The notes under the pieces are model-generated. The model did no database searches. It was given only the letters and a program-made list of their open reading frames with translations, and was not told the origin of the DNA. This document shows, in pieces, positions 8,477 through 17,501 of a DNA stretch of 64,000 nt (within the stretch, counting starts at the first letter, position 1; each line of letters opens with the position of its first letter). A program made the position numbers and the translations under genes. This stretch comes from Actinobacteria bacterium UBA2272 (GTDB taxonomy: Bacteria; Actinomycetota; Coriobacteriia; Anaerosomatales; Anaerosomataceae). The stretch lies in assembly GCA_002347725.1 (NCBI GenBank), contig DDXA01000003.1, positions 372,001 through 436,000 of the forward strand, read 5' to 3'.

Positions 8477-10498
8477 CTACAGATGGTCCCGAAGGATGCG
8501 GCGCGTACGGGTCGAGGAGTAGAGCTCCGTGTCGTTCTCGATTCCCACCCAGCGCTCGATCACCGTGAACGAATCGGCATCGCAAGTCATCTCGGACTCG
8601 ACCGTCACGGCCCAGCGAGACCCCGCGCACTCCGAGGACGTCTCGCGCTCGCAGCGCACTTCCGCCGATAGCGGATCGTCCTCGACGATCGAGTAGGTAT
8701 CCTGCGCCTGCTCCCGATAGGGGGCGCCGGTGGCGCGCACGGTGCGAACGTGCAGCTCGCTATCGATGATGTCGTGACGACAGGTCCGCGGGTCGAAACG
8801 CGTCTTTCTGGTGCGCCCGTCCGTGTCCTGTCCGTCGGCGCGCGGATCGGCCGCCACCTCGGGTAGCCCGAAGGGAGCCGCAGGCTCCCGCGACTGGCCA
8901 CCGCGGTACAGCGGCAACTCGAGTGTGCTCTCAGACGTGTGGATGCCGAGTGTCACCGTCTCCGGGGAGGGCCAGGCGTGCGGCCAGTAGGTCGGTGAGA
9001 GCGCGAGACGGATGCGGTGGCCCGGAGCGAACCGATGACCGCACACGCGCAGGGCCACCTCCACGCCGATGACCTGACCCGTGTCGAGCAGCCGGGGTGC
9101 GTCATGCCCGTCGCGATGGGCGAGATTCAGCAGACCCCAGCTCACGAGCAGCGACTCGCCGCCCGGCGCGACATCCTCCACGCGTGCCGAAACGAGTGCC
9201 AACGACATGTCCGAGCTGACCGACAGCGCGACCAGTGGCGAGCCCAGGACCTCGACGGCATCCTCAAGTGGAGGGGTCGTGAAGGTCAGAGACAGCGCGT
9301 CGTCGGGACGTTGGTCAGTAGCGATCTCGTCCGCGTTGCCGTTGGCACACCACACGCCGGCGGTCTGCCCGCACTGCTGATGCCCGCGGAACATCACCAC
9401 CTCCGTGACGTCCACTCCTTCGGACGCGGGCAGTGCCTCACTCCCGAGCGGCAGCGAGAGCGAACCCGCCGGCTCCGGTGGCCACGCGTCGAGTGCCAGC
9501 CATCGACCGGGGCGCTCGGCGTGGAAGGCTGCCGGCGGCACGTACTCCTGCAGCCATACCCGGCACGCAGGTCCGTCTTCGATCCCATTGTCGACGCCCT
9601 TGAGCCAGCGATCCCACCAACGCACGCACTCCTGCAGGAATCCGATGGCGGGACCGGGCACACCCTCGTAAGGCATCATGTGGCCCCACGGACCGATCAA
9701 CCCGATCCTCGGCACGCTGAGGTGCTCCAGCAGCCGCGGCACCGCGTTGGTGTAGGCGTCCGCCCACCCGCCGACCACGAAGACCGGGCACTCGATAGCC
9801 GAGTAGTCCTCGGCCACCGACCCATGTCGCCAGAACTCGTCGTTGCGCTGGTGCGTGATCCAGTCTCGCGCCAGCTCGGGGGCGTGGCGCAGCCGGTGCA
9901 GCCAGATATCGCGCCACTGATCGCCGACGAAGCGAGGATCCGGTGGCTGCAGCGTGTAGGTGAGCATCGAGGTCGCCCACTTCAGCATGTCCGAGCCGAG
10001 CATGCAGCCGCCCATATAGTGACAGTCGTCGAGGTAGCGATCGTCTGTCGATGCGTGGGTGATCACGGCCTTGAGCTCCGGCGGACGCAGCGCCGCCACC
10101 TGAAGCCCGTTGAAGCCGCCCCATGAGTAGCCGATCATCCCCACGTCTCCGGTACACCAGGGTTGGGCAGCGAGCCACCGAAGCACCTCGAGGGCATCCT
10201 CGTGCTCTTGGGCGAGGTACTCGCCGCGAAGCAGTCCGTCCGAGGAGCCGGTCCCGCGAAGATCGACGCGCACCGAAGCGTATCCGTGTCCGGCGAAGTA
10301 GGGGTGCCGCGCGGCGTCCGCCGCCTCGGTGGCGTCGTCCTTACGGTACGGCAGGTACTCGAGAACGGCCGGCACCGGGAGTGACTCGGCATCTTCAGGC
10401 ATCCAGATGCGCGCCGCGAGGCGGGTGCCGTCGCGCAACGGGATCCACGTGTTCTGGATCTCGGTGATCGTGTGCGGGAAGTCGGTGACCTGGCGCAT
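8477..10498 (-). CDS. CocE/NonD family alpha/beta-hydrolase (peptidase S15-like)
   Basis: This 673-residue protein belongs to the X-Pro dipeptidyl-peptidase / cocaine esterase superfamily. The N-terminal hydrolase domain shows VRVDLRGTGSSDG and the nucleophile elbow GYSWGG near residue 134. A likely acid lies in VGGWADAYTN and the histidine in GPWGHMMP. A C-terminal jelly-roll domain follows (HRIRLALSPTYWPHAWPSP). No signal peptide is seen. No ribosome-binding site stands out before the ATG. The substrate cannot be read from sequence; esters or N-terminal Xaa-Pro peptides are the family choices. It is monocistronic and convergent with the DUF169 gene. Confidence 0.85.
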   Translation of the reverse strand: MRQVTDFPHTITEIQNTWIPLRDGTRLAARIWMPEDAESLPVPAVLEYLPYRKDDATEAADAARHPYFAGHGYASVRVDLRGTGSSDGLLRGEYLAQEHEDALEVLRWLAAQPWCTGDVGMIGYSWGGFNGLQVAALRPPELKAVITHASTDDRYLDDCHYMGGCMLGSDMLKWATSMLTYTLQPPDPRFVGDQWRDIWLHRLRHAPELARDWITHQRNDEFWRHGSVAEDYSAIECPVFVVGGWADAYTNAVPRLLEHLSVPRIGLIGPWGHMMPYEGVPGPAIGFLQECVRWWDRWLKGVDNGIEDGPACRVWLQEYVPPAAFHAERPGRWLALDAWPPEPAGSLSLPLGSEALPASEGVDVTEVVMFRGHQQCGQTAGVWCANGNADEIATDQRPDDALSLTFTTPPLEDAVEVLGSPLVALSVSSDMSLALVSARVEDVAPGGESLLVSWGLLNLAHRDGHDAPRLLDTGQVIGVEVALRVCGHRFAPGHRIRLALSPTYWPHAWPSPETVTLGIHTSESTLELPLYRGGQSREPAAPFGLPEVAADPRADGQDTDGRTRKTRFDPRTCRHDIIDSELHVRTVRATGAPYREQAQDTYSIVEDDPLSAEVRCERETSSECAGSRWAVTVESEMTCDADSFTVIERWVGIENDTELYSSTRTRRILRDHL

Positions 10499-10550
10499 GA
10501 GGTGTCTATTCCCGAAGCCGCCCGTGATGGCCGCGTCTGCTCGCGAGCGT

Positions 10551-10556
10551 TAGAAT
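10551..10556 (+). promoter_or_regulatory. Possible -10 element before the M16 protease
   Basis: TAGAAT lies 36 bases before the start codon, in the 94-base gap between divergent genes. No convincing -35 is present. Confidence 0.3.
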
Positions 10557-10592
10557 GCAGGGACGTCCTCACCCTCCGCATGAAGGAGCCGC

Positions 10593-11840
10593 ATGTTCTA
10601 CGACCGCACCGTACTCGACGACGGCATCACGGTCATCACCGAGTCCATGGACACCGTTCGCTCCGTCGCGCTCGGCATCTGGTTCGCCGTAGGCAGCCGG
10701 GATGAGTCCAGGCCCGAGGCCGGCATGTCCCATTTCATGGAGCACATGATGTTCAAGGGCACGCCGACCCGGGGCGCCGCGGACATCTCGGAGGCGTTCG
10801 ACCGTCTCGGCGCCGAGCTCAACGCCTTCACCAGCAAGGAGTACACGTGCTACTACGCACGCCTGCTCGACCAGCACACGGACTCGGCGATCGAGATCCT
10901 CTCGGACATGGTCGCTGACTCGCTGCTCGCCGACGATGCGATCGCCTCCGAGCGTGAGGTCGTGTTAGAGGAGATCTCCCGCTACGAGGACTCGCCCGAC
11001 GATCAGATCCACGAGTTGTTCTCCGGCACGCTCATGCCGTCGCATCCGCTCGGGCTTCCCGTGATCGGGACGAAGCAGACCGTCTCGGCGTTCGACCACG
11101 CCGCAGGCGCGGCGTTCCACCAGCGGCACTACCGGACCGGCAACGTCGTCGTAGCAGCAGCAGGCGCGCTCGATCACGACGAGATCGTGCGTATGGTGCG
11201 CGAGCGCCTGACGCTACCGACAGGCCCGCGGAGCGAGCGCGTCCACGCCGTCCCGACGACCGAGCCGGCTCTCAAGGTCGTGCGCAAGGACACCGAGCAG
11301 GCGCACATCTGCTTCGGCGTGGCGGGTCTCGATGCGCGCCACAAGGATCGGTTCACCCTGGCGATACTCGATGGCGTCCTCGGCGGTGGCATGGCGTCGC
11401 GCCTGTTCCAGGAGATCCGGGAGAAGCGCGGACTCGCGTACGCGGTCTACTCGTATCACGCGCAGTACCAGGACACCGGACAGTTCGTGATCTACGCAGG
11501 TACGCGACCGGACAATGCCGCCGAGGTCATCCGCCTTATCCGCGGCGAGGTCGATCGCCTCTGCGCCGACGGCATCACCTCCGACGAGCTCGAGCGCGTC
11601 CGCGAAAGCATCAAGGGACAGATGGTCCTCGGTCTCGAGAGTACCCGGAGCAGGATGACCCGACTCGGAAAGAGCCAGGTGACGCTCGGTGAACTTCTGT
11701 CGCTCGACGAGATCGTGGAACGCATCGATGCTGTGACCACCGAAGGCGTGCACGAACTGGCCCGCCGCATCTTCGACGGCAATCACGCGCTCGCGATGAT
11801 CGCCCCGCTCGACGAACACGACGTCGCGCACCTGGTGTAG
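10593..11840 (+). CDS. M16 family zinc metallopeptidase (insulinase/processing-protease family)
   Basis: This 415-residue enzyme carries the inverted zinc motif HxxEH as HFMEHMMFKG at about residues 46-55, with a downstream glutamate in the SEREVVLEEI helix. The C-terminal M16_C domain contains the Arg/Tyr pair region FQEIREKRGLAYAVYS. The length suits the single-chain bacterial group related to B. subtilis YmxG, which also lies near pnp and the dap genes there. AAGGAG is 5 bases from the ATG. It is likely cytoplasmic because there is no signal peptide. dapB follows after 12 bases. Confidence 0.93.
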   Translation: MFYDRTVLDDGITVITESMDTVRSVALGIWFAVGSRDESRPEAGMSHFMEHMMFKGTPTRGAADISEAFDRLGAELNAFTSKEYTCYYARLLDQHTDSAIEILSDMVADSLLADDAIASEREVVLEEISRYEDSPDDQIHELFSGTLMPSHPLGLPVIGTKQTVSAFDHAAGAAFHQRHYRTGNVVVAAAGALDHDEIVRMVRERLTLPTGPRSERVHAVPTTEPALKVVRKDTEQAHICFGVAGLDARHKDRFTLAILDGVLGGGMASRLFQEIREKRGLAYAVYSYHAQYQDTGQFVIYAGTRPDNAAEVIRLIRGEVDRLCADGITSDELERVRESIKGQMVLGLESTRSRMTRLGKSQVTLGELLSLDEIVERIDAVTTEGVHELARRIFDGNHALAMIAPLDEHDVAHLV

Positions 11841-11852
11841 GGGAGGACTGCG

Positions 11853-12632
11853 ATGATCACCGTACTCGTGAACGGCGCCTGCGGACGCGTGGGCCGCGAG
11901 GTCGTCCGGGCAGTACTCGCCGAGGACGGCCTCAGCCTGGTCGCGGCCGTAGACCCCGTGCATGCAGGCGAGGCGTTGGGCGAGGGAAGCGGCCTGACCA
12001 TCGTCGGGGATCTGGCCGAGGCCATCGAAGCCGCACGCCCGGATGTGATGGTCGATTTCACCAACCCCGGTGTCGTCGAAGCCGCGATCGCGACTGCTCT
12101 TGGCCGCGGAGTGCACTGCGTCGTCGGGACGACCGGCCTGACGACAGCCACGCTGGAGTCGCTCGCTGCGAACGCTCCGGACGGGACCTGCCTGTTCATG
12201 GCCCCGAACTTCGCTATCGGCGCTGTGCTCATGATGCGCTTCGCTCAGACCGCGGCCCGGTACATGCCGCACGTCGAGATCATCGAGCTCCACCACGACC
12301 GCAAAGCTGACGCTCCAAGCGGGACAGCTCTCCGCACCGCGAAACTCATCGCGGGCGCCCGCACACACGTTCCTGACGCGCCAGGGCGAGAGACCGAGCT
12401 GGCCGAAGGTGCCCGCGGCGCGATCGTCGATGAGGTAACGATCCACTCGGTGAGGCTCCCGGGTCTGGTCGCGCACCAAGAGGTCCTCTTCGGCGGGCAG
12501 GGACAGACGCTCACCATCCGTCACGACAGCATCGACCGCACGAGCTTCATGCCGGGCGTCATCCTCGCGATCCGCGAGACGGTGAAGCGCTCAGGCCTGA
12601 TCGTCGGCCTCGAGCACTACCTGGAGGTCTAG
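11853..12632 (+). CDS. dapB: 4-hydroxy-tetrahydrodipicolinate reductase
   Basis: This 259-residue enzyme reduces hydroxytetrahydrodipicolinate with NAD(P)H in lysine/DAP synthesis. Visible are the Rossmann motif NGACGRVGREV near the N-terminus, VVGTTG, the loop APNFAIGAVLM, the catalytic ELHHDRKADAPSGTAL and the C-terminal SIDRTSFMPGV. GGAGG lies upstream of the ATG. It is directly followed by aspartokinase. Confidence 0.96.
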   Translation: MITVLVNGACGRVGREVVRAVLAEDGLSLVAAVDPVHAGEALGEGSGLTIVGDLAEAIEAARPDVMVDFTNPGVVEAAIATALGRGVHCVVGTTGLTTATLESLAANAPDGTCLFMAPNFAIGAVLMMRFAQTAARYMPHVEIIELHHDRKADAPSGTALRTAKLIAGARTHVPDAPGRETELAEGARGAIVDEVTIHSVRLPGLVAHQEVLFGGQGQTLTIRHDSIDRTSFMPGVILAIRETVKRSGLIVGLEHYLEV

Positions 12633-12633
12633 T

Positions 12634-13851
12634 GTGGCCGGACGTCCGATCGTGGTCATGAAGTTCGGCGGAACCTCGGTAGCGACGCCAGAGGGAAGGG
12701 CAGCGATCGCCAATCGTGTCACCGAGGCGCTTGAACTCGACCGGGCGCCGGTGATCGTCGTCTCGGCCATGGGACGCTCGGGCGCGCCGTACGCCACCGA
12801 TACGCTCCTCGGCCTTGTGGGAGAGCTGCCCGCCGATCCCCGCGAGCGTGACCTCCTGGCCTCGACCGGCGAACTCATCTCCGCGGTCGTGGTCGCCCAT
12901 GAACTGCGCGCGGCAGGCATCGATGCCTCGGCGTTCACCGGGGCCGAGGCCGGCATCGTCACTGATGGCGCACATGAGAACGCCGCCATCATGGAGATCC
13001 ATCCCGGGACACTGCTCGCCGCGATCGCGCGAGGCGGGGTGCCGGTGGTGGCGGGCTTCCAGGGCATCGCACCCGACGGACGCGTCACGACCCTTGGCAG
13101 GGGAGGCAGCGACACGACTGCGTGCGCCCTCGGCGTGGCGCTCGATGCGCACGCCGTCGAGATCTACACCGACGTCGACGGCGTGATGACCGCCGATCCG
13201 CGCACGTGCGGCGGCGCGGCGGTGCTCGATGTGATCAGCGCCGACGAGCTCTTCCAGATGGCCAAGCACGGCTCGCGCGTGGTGCACATGCCGGCGGCCG
13301 AGCTGGCGCTCGCAAGCGGCCTTGCCGTGCGCGTGCGCAACACCTATACCGATCACCCCGGCACGCAGGTGGCGGACATCGCGTCGTACCGCCCCGCGTC
13401 TGTGGCAACTGCCGTGTCGCACTCCACCGGCGTGGCGCGCATCCGCGTGGACCTGCCGCCGGAGGACGACGCTGCCGCACACATGGCGGCTCAGACACGC
13501 GTGTTCCGCTCGATGGCCGACGCCGCCGTCTCGCTCGACATGTTCACGCCGTCGGCGGCCACACTCGTGTTCACGCTACCTGAGGCTGATGTCGACCGTG
13601 CGTGTGAGGTGCTCCGCTCACTTGGTATGGCACACGAGGTTCGCGGGAGGCTGGCCAAGATCACGCTCGTGGGCGCGGGCATGCACGGAGTCCCGGGCGT
13701 GATGGCGCGCGTCGCCGAGTCGCTTGCCGAAGCCGGGGTGAACGTGCTGCAGGTAGCGGACAGCCACACGACGATATCGGTGCTGATAGCTGCCGATGAG
13801 GCCGACCGCGCCGTGGGGGCGCTGCACGACGGGTTCGGGCTGGGCGAGTAG
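12634..13851 (+). CDS. Aspartate kinase
   Basis: This 405-residue enzyme phosphorylates aspartate, the first step of the aspartate family pathway. The kinase domain has VMKFGGTSVATPEGR near residues 6-20, a glycine-rich RGGSDTTA and DVDGVMTADPR. Two ACT domains follow, the last reading VGAGMHGVPGVMARVAESLAEAGVN, which usually bind lysine or threonine for feedback control. The GTG start follows the dapB stop by one base. Aspartate-semialdehyde dehydrogenase is not in this window. Confidence 0.95.
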   Translation: MAGRPIVVMKFGGTSVATPEGRAAIANRVTEALELDRAPVIVVSAMGRSGAPYATDTLLGLVGELPADPRERDLLASTGELISAVVVAHELRAAGIDASAFTGAEAGIVTDGAHENAAIMEIHPGTLLAAIARGGVPVVAGFQGIAPDGRVTTLGRGGSDTTACALGVALDAHAVEIYTDVDGVMTADPRTCGGAAVLDVISADELFQMAKHGSRVVHMPAAELALASGLAVRVRNTYTDHPGTQVADIASYRPASVATAVSHSTGVARIRVDLPPEDDAAAHMAAQTRVFRSMADAAVSLDMFTPSAATLVFTLPEADVDRACEVLRSLGMAHEVRGRLAKITLVGAGMHGVPGVMARVAESLAEAGVNVLQVADSHTTISVLIAADEADRAVGALHDGFGLGE

Positions 13852-13939
13852 GGCCGCCGCCGCCCGCGCGACTACTGCCCCGCGATCGGAATCCTGCGCT
13901 CCCAACGGTATGTACCACTCCACAGGTAACGCCCCCGTC

Positions 13940-13969
13940 ACCAACCGCCCCCTCATTCGGCGGTTTGGT
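13940..13969 (+). terminator. Hairpin after aspartokinase
   Basis: A 10-bp stem with one bulged T (13940-13949 with 13959-13969) lies between the aspartokinase stop and dapA. There is no clear T run, so it is a possible terminator only. The 196-base gap otherwise contains nothing recognisable except the -10-like site described separately. Confidence 0.4.
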
Positions 13970-13977
13970 CTGCTCTG

Positions 13978-13986
13978 TGGCACAAT
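13978..13986 (+). promoter_or_regulatory. Extended -10 candidate for dapA
   Basis: TGG-CACAAT fits a TGn-extended -10 with four of six consensus matches. It lies 61 bases before the dapA start and just beyond the hairpin. Confidence 0.3.
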
Positions 13987-14047
13987 ACTTCGGTAATCAC
14001 ACGTACCCAGGCGTCGGGACAACGCCTTGACCTAAGGGGCGATCACC

Positions 14048-14941
14048 ATGCCCGCACCGCGCTTCGGCCGCCTCACAACCGCCATGGTCACGCCGTTCAC
14101 GCCCGACGGTGGACTCGATCTTCCACGCGCGCAGGAACTCGCGCTTCGCCTGCTGGACGAAGGCAGCGACGCACTCGTCGTGTGCGGCACCACGGGCGAG
14201 TCGCCGACGGTCTTCTACGACGACAAGATGCGCCTGTTCGAAGCCGTGCTCGAGGCTGTCGACGGTCAGGCACCGGTCATCGCGAACGCCGGCGACAACT
14301 GCACCGACGACTCGGTGGCCTTCGCGCGCAAGGTCGTGGGCCTGGGCGTAGACGCGATCATGGCCGTGGTGCCGTACTACAACAAGCCCCCGCAGGAGGG
14401 ACTCTACCGCCACTTCGGCGCCATCGCGTCTGCCGTGAGTGTCCCGGTCATCCTCTACAACATCCCGGGGCGCAGTGTCGTGAACCTCGATGCTTCGACC
14501 ACACTGAGACTGGCCGCGAATTTCGAGAACATCGTGGCGGTCAAGGAGGCGAGCTCCAACCTCACCCAGATCGCCTCCATCATCGACGGGGCTCCCCTCG
14601 GGTTCGAGGTCCTCTCGGGCAACGACGAGGACACGCTCCCGATGATGGGACTCGGTGCCACGGGCGTGATCTCCGTCGCCTCACACATCGCGGGTCCGCA
14701 GCTGGCCGAGATGCTGGGCGCGCAGGCAAACGGTGACCACACCCGCGCGCTCAAGATCCACCTCGAACTGATGCCGCTGTTCAAGGCGCTGTTCATGACC
14801 GCCAACCCCATCATGGTCAAGAAGGCACTCGAACTCGTCGGCTTCCCGGTGGGCGAGACGCGCCTGCCGCTTATTCCCGCTACCGACGAGCAGACCGCCG
14901 AGCTCGCACGCATCATGCGTCACCTCGGCCTCATCACCTGA
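14048..14941 (+). CDS. dapA: 4-hydroxy-tetrahydrodipicolinate synthase
   Basis: This 297-residue Schiff-base aldolase condenses pyruvate and aspartate semialdehyde. The motif GTTGESPTV near residues 45-53, the YYNKPPQEGLYRHF segment with the catalytic Tyr, the YNIPGRS motif and the lysine of VAVKEASSN mark the family. AAGGGG lies 9 bases before the ATG. Confidence 0.97.
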   Translation: MPAPRFGRLTTAMVTPFTPDGGLDLPRAQELALRLLDEGSDALVVCGTTGESPTVFYDDKMRLFEAVLEAVDGQAPVIANAGDNCTDDSVAFARKVVGLGVDAIMAVVPYYNKPPQEGLYRHFGAIASAVSVPVILYNIPGRSVVNLDASTTLRLAANFENIVAVKEASSNLTQIASIIDGAPLGFEVLSGNDEDTLPMMGLGATGVISVASHIAGPQLAEMLGAQANGDHTRALKIHLELMPLFKALFMTANPIMVKKALELVGFPVGETRLPLIPATDEQTAELARIMRHLGLIT

Positions 14942-14947
14942 CCGATA

Positions 14948-14967
14948 CGCGACCTCGTGAGGTCGCG
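14948..14967 (+). terminator. Perfect hairpin between dapA and RNase J gene
   Basis: An 8-bp GC-rich stem (CGCGACCT with AGGTCGCG, loop CGTG) begins 7 bases after the dapA stop. There is no T tract, so partial termination or mRNA 3'-end protection are both possible. Confidence 0.45.
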
Positions 14968-15013
14968 TGACCTGTACACGCACCATGACCTAAGGAGTAC
15001 GACTCAGCACCTG

Positions 15014-16684
15014 ATGACATCGAAGAAGAACCGCCTCCGCGTCATCCCGCTCGGTGGGCTCGACGGGATCGGCAAGAACATGACCGTGCTCGAGTACGGG
15101 AACGACATGGTAGTCATCGACGCGGGACTCATGTTCCCCGACGATGATCACCCCGGGATCGACCTGATCCTGCCCGACTACAGCTACATCGTCCAACGCA
15201 AGGAGAAGCTTCGCGGCATCGTGATCACCCACGGCCACGAAGATCACACAGGGGCGCTGCCCTACCTGCTCAACGACCTCGGCCAACCGGTCCCCGTGCT
15301 CGGCACGAGGCTCACGCTCGGCATCATCCAGGGCAAGCTCGACGAACACAAGATCAAGAAGCCGAAGCTCCGCGAGATCAAGCCCGGCGGCCACGTGAAC
15401 CTCGGGCTGTTCGGCATGGACTTCATGGCGGTGAACCATTCCATCCCTGACGGTGTCGGCATATTCATACGCACCCCGGCGGGAACGGTTCTTCACACCG
15501 GTGACTTCAAGCTCGATCAGACCCCGATAGACGGACGGTTCACGGACTACGCCGCATTCGCACGGGCATCCAAGGCCGGCGTCACGCTGATGATGTCGGA
15601 CTCGACGAACGCGGAGAGTCCCGGAAGCACGGCCTCCGAGGCGGTCGTGGGCAAGACCCTGCGCGATATCTTCGCCGCCGCCGACCAGCGCATCATCGTG
15701 GCGTCGTTCGCATCACACATCCACCGCGTCCAGCAGGTCTGCGACGCTGCCGTTGCCTGCGGACGCAAGGTCGTCGTCACGGGCCGCTCGATGATCAACA
15801 CGACGAAGATCGCGCGCGAACTCGGCTACCTTCACATCGCCGATGAAGACCTTGTCGACGCGTTCCAGATGGGTGACCTCCCCGCGGACAAGGTGGTCGT
15901 GATGTGTACGGGCAGCCAGGGCGAACCGCTCTCGGCGCTCGCACGGATCGCCAACGGCGATCACCGCACCGTGAAGATCGAGGAGGGTGACACGGTCGTC
16001 ATCTCGGCCACGCCGATACCCGGCAACGAGAAGGCCGTCAGCCGCGTCATGAACCGTCTGTACAAGGCGGGGGCGAAAGTCGTCCATAAGGGTATGGCCC
16101 GCGTCCACGTTTCGGGTCACGGTGCATCAGAAGAGCTCAAGATGATGCTGAACCTGGTGAAGCCGACCCACTTCATGCCCATCCACGGAGAGACCCGGCA
16201 CCTCTACGCACACGCGGGACTCGCCCGTGACGTCGGCATCCCCGACGAGAACATCTTCATCCTCGAAAACGGTCGCTGCCTGGAGATCGACGAAGACGGC
16301 GTCCGTCTCGGCGAGCAGGTGACCTCCGGCGTCGTGTACGTGGACGGATTGGCCGTGGGCGACCTCGGCCACGTCATCCTTCGCGACCGCCAGGTGCTCT
16401 CCAGCGACGGCATCGCGGTCATCGTCGTGGCGCTGGACACCCGGACGGGTGCGATCGCAGGCGACATCGAGTTCGTCACCGCCGGCCTCGTCCTCGGCTC
16501 GGACACCGAAGGCGCGCTTGCAGCCGGTCGCATCCGGCTCGACAAGATCCTCAAGCGCACATCGGGGGAGGGCGTCACCGACCAGGCCGTGATCAAGAAG
16601 GCGCTTCGGGACTCCTTCTCGCAGTTCGTCTGGGAGACCGCGCGCAGACGTCCGATGATCATCCCTATCGTGATGGAGGTCTAG
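15014..16684 (+). CDS. rnj: Ribonuclease J
   Basis: This 556-residue metallo-beta-lactamase/beta-CASP nuclease acts as an endo- and 5'-exoribonuclease. The metal motif HGHEDH is in GIVITHGHEDHTGALPYLL, and TGDFKLD and SGHGASEE supply further ligands. The start MTSKKNRLRVIPLGGLDGIGKN fits the family. The nearest Shine-Dalgarno (AGGAG, 14993-14997) is 16 bases from this ATG, unusually far; a CTG codon lies 3 bases closer. A longer frame from 14957 reads through the hairpin and is unlikely to be translated. Confidence 0.94.
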   Translation: MTSKKNRLRVIPLGGLDGIGKNMTVLEYGNDMVVIDAGLMFPDDDHPGIDLILPDYSYIVQRKEKLRGIVITHGHEDHTGALPYLLNDLGQPVPVLGTRLTLGIIQGKLDEHKIKKPKLREIKPGGHVNLGLFGMDFMAVNHSIPDGVGIFIRTPAGTVLHTGDFKLDQTPIDGRFTDYAAFARASKAGVTLMMSDSTNAESPGSTASEAVVGKTLRDIFAAADQRIIVASFASHIHRVQQVCDAAVACGRKVVVTGRSMINTTKIARELGYLHIADEDLVDAFQMGDLPADKVVVMCTGSQGEPLSALARIANGDHRTVKIEEGDTVVISATPIPGNEKAVSRVMNRLYKAGAKVVHKGMARVHVSGHGASEELKMMLNLVKPTHFMPIHGETRHLYAHAGLARDVGIPDENIFILENGRCLEIDEDGVRLGEQVTSGVVYVDGLAVGDLGHVILRDRQVLSSDGIAVIVVALDTRTGAIAGDIEFVTAGLVLGSDTEGALAAGRIRLDKILKRTSGEGVTDQAVIKKALRDSFSQFVWETARRRPMIIPIVMEV

Positions 16685-17488
16685 GTGACGGTCCTCGAGG
16701 CGATCATCCTCGGCATCACCCAGGGCGCCGCGGAGTTCCTGCCCATCTCGTCATCGGGGCACCTCGTGATCGTCCCCGCGCTCTTCGGGTGGGACAAGCC
16801 GGCTGTGGCCTTCGACGTGCTGCTTCACCTGGGCACCCTGCTGGCCGTCATCGTCTACTTCCGGGCCGACCTGTGGCGCATGGTGCGCGGGTTCTTCTCC
16901 ACCGCTCCCGAACGTGCCCCCGAGCGCCGGCTTGCGTGGCTCATCATCATCGGCACCATCCCGACCGGACTGATCGGCCTCGCGTTCGACGACGTGTTCG
17001 AGCGCCTCTTCGGCGCGGTGCTGTACGTCGGCGTCTTCCTCATCGTGACCGCCGTCGTCCTCACGCTCGCCGAGTGGCTGTCGCGCCAGCGGGAGCACGA
17101 CCCATCCGACTTGCGCTGGTGGCAGGCGGCGCTCATCGGCGTCGCACAGGGAGCGGCGATAGCACCCGGGATCTCGCGGGCCGGCTCCACGATGGCCGCG
17201 GGACTCGCCATCGGGCTCGATCGCGAGCAGGCCGCGCGCTTCTCGTTCCTGCTCTCCGTGCCGAGCATCCTGCTCGCCGGTGGGTGGGCCGCTCGCGAGC
17301 TGCTCGGCGGGGGTGTCGTCATGCCGTCGCCCGGCGTGAGCGCCCTCGGGTTCCTTGCGGCCGCTGTGAGCGGTTATGCTGCAATCGCAGGGTTGCTCGC
17401 ATACCTGCGCAAGCGACCGCTCTATCCGTTCGCGGCGTACTGCGCGGTTGCGGGACTCGGCATCATCGTGTGGCAGCTGCTGGGATGA
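16685..17488 (+). CDS. uppP: Undecaprenyl-diphosphate phosphatase
   Basis: This 267-residue integral membrane enzyme recycles the lipid carrier for peptidoglycan by dephosphorylating undecaprenyl-PP. Family motifs are (E/Q)xxxE-like TQGAAEFLPISSSGH near residues 12-26 and PGISRAGSTM, with about eight hydrophobic segments. It confers low-level bacitracin tolerance in other bacteria (BacA). The GTG start directly follows the rnj stop, so the two are co-transcribed. Confidence 0.96.
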   Translation: MTVLEAIILGITQGAAEFLPISSSGHLVIVPALFGWDKPAVAFDVLLHLGTLLAVIVYFRADLWRMVRGFFSTAPERAPERRLAWLIIIGTIPTGLIGLAFDDVFERLFGAVLYVGVFLIVTAVVLTLAEWLSRQREHDPSDLRWWQAALIGVAQGAAIAPGISRAGSTMAAGLAIGLDREQAARFSFLLSVPSILLAGGWAARELLGGGVVMPSPGVSALGFLAAAVSGYAAIAGLLAYLRKRPLYPFAAYCAVAGLGIIVWQLLG

Positions 17489-17501
17489 GGTCCCGATACT
17501 G

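Noticed and set aside
13852..14047. Lysine riboswitch before dapA
   Set aside because: The gap is 196 bases and holds only one simple hairpin; the long conserved lysine aptamer is absent.
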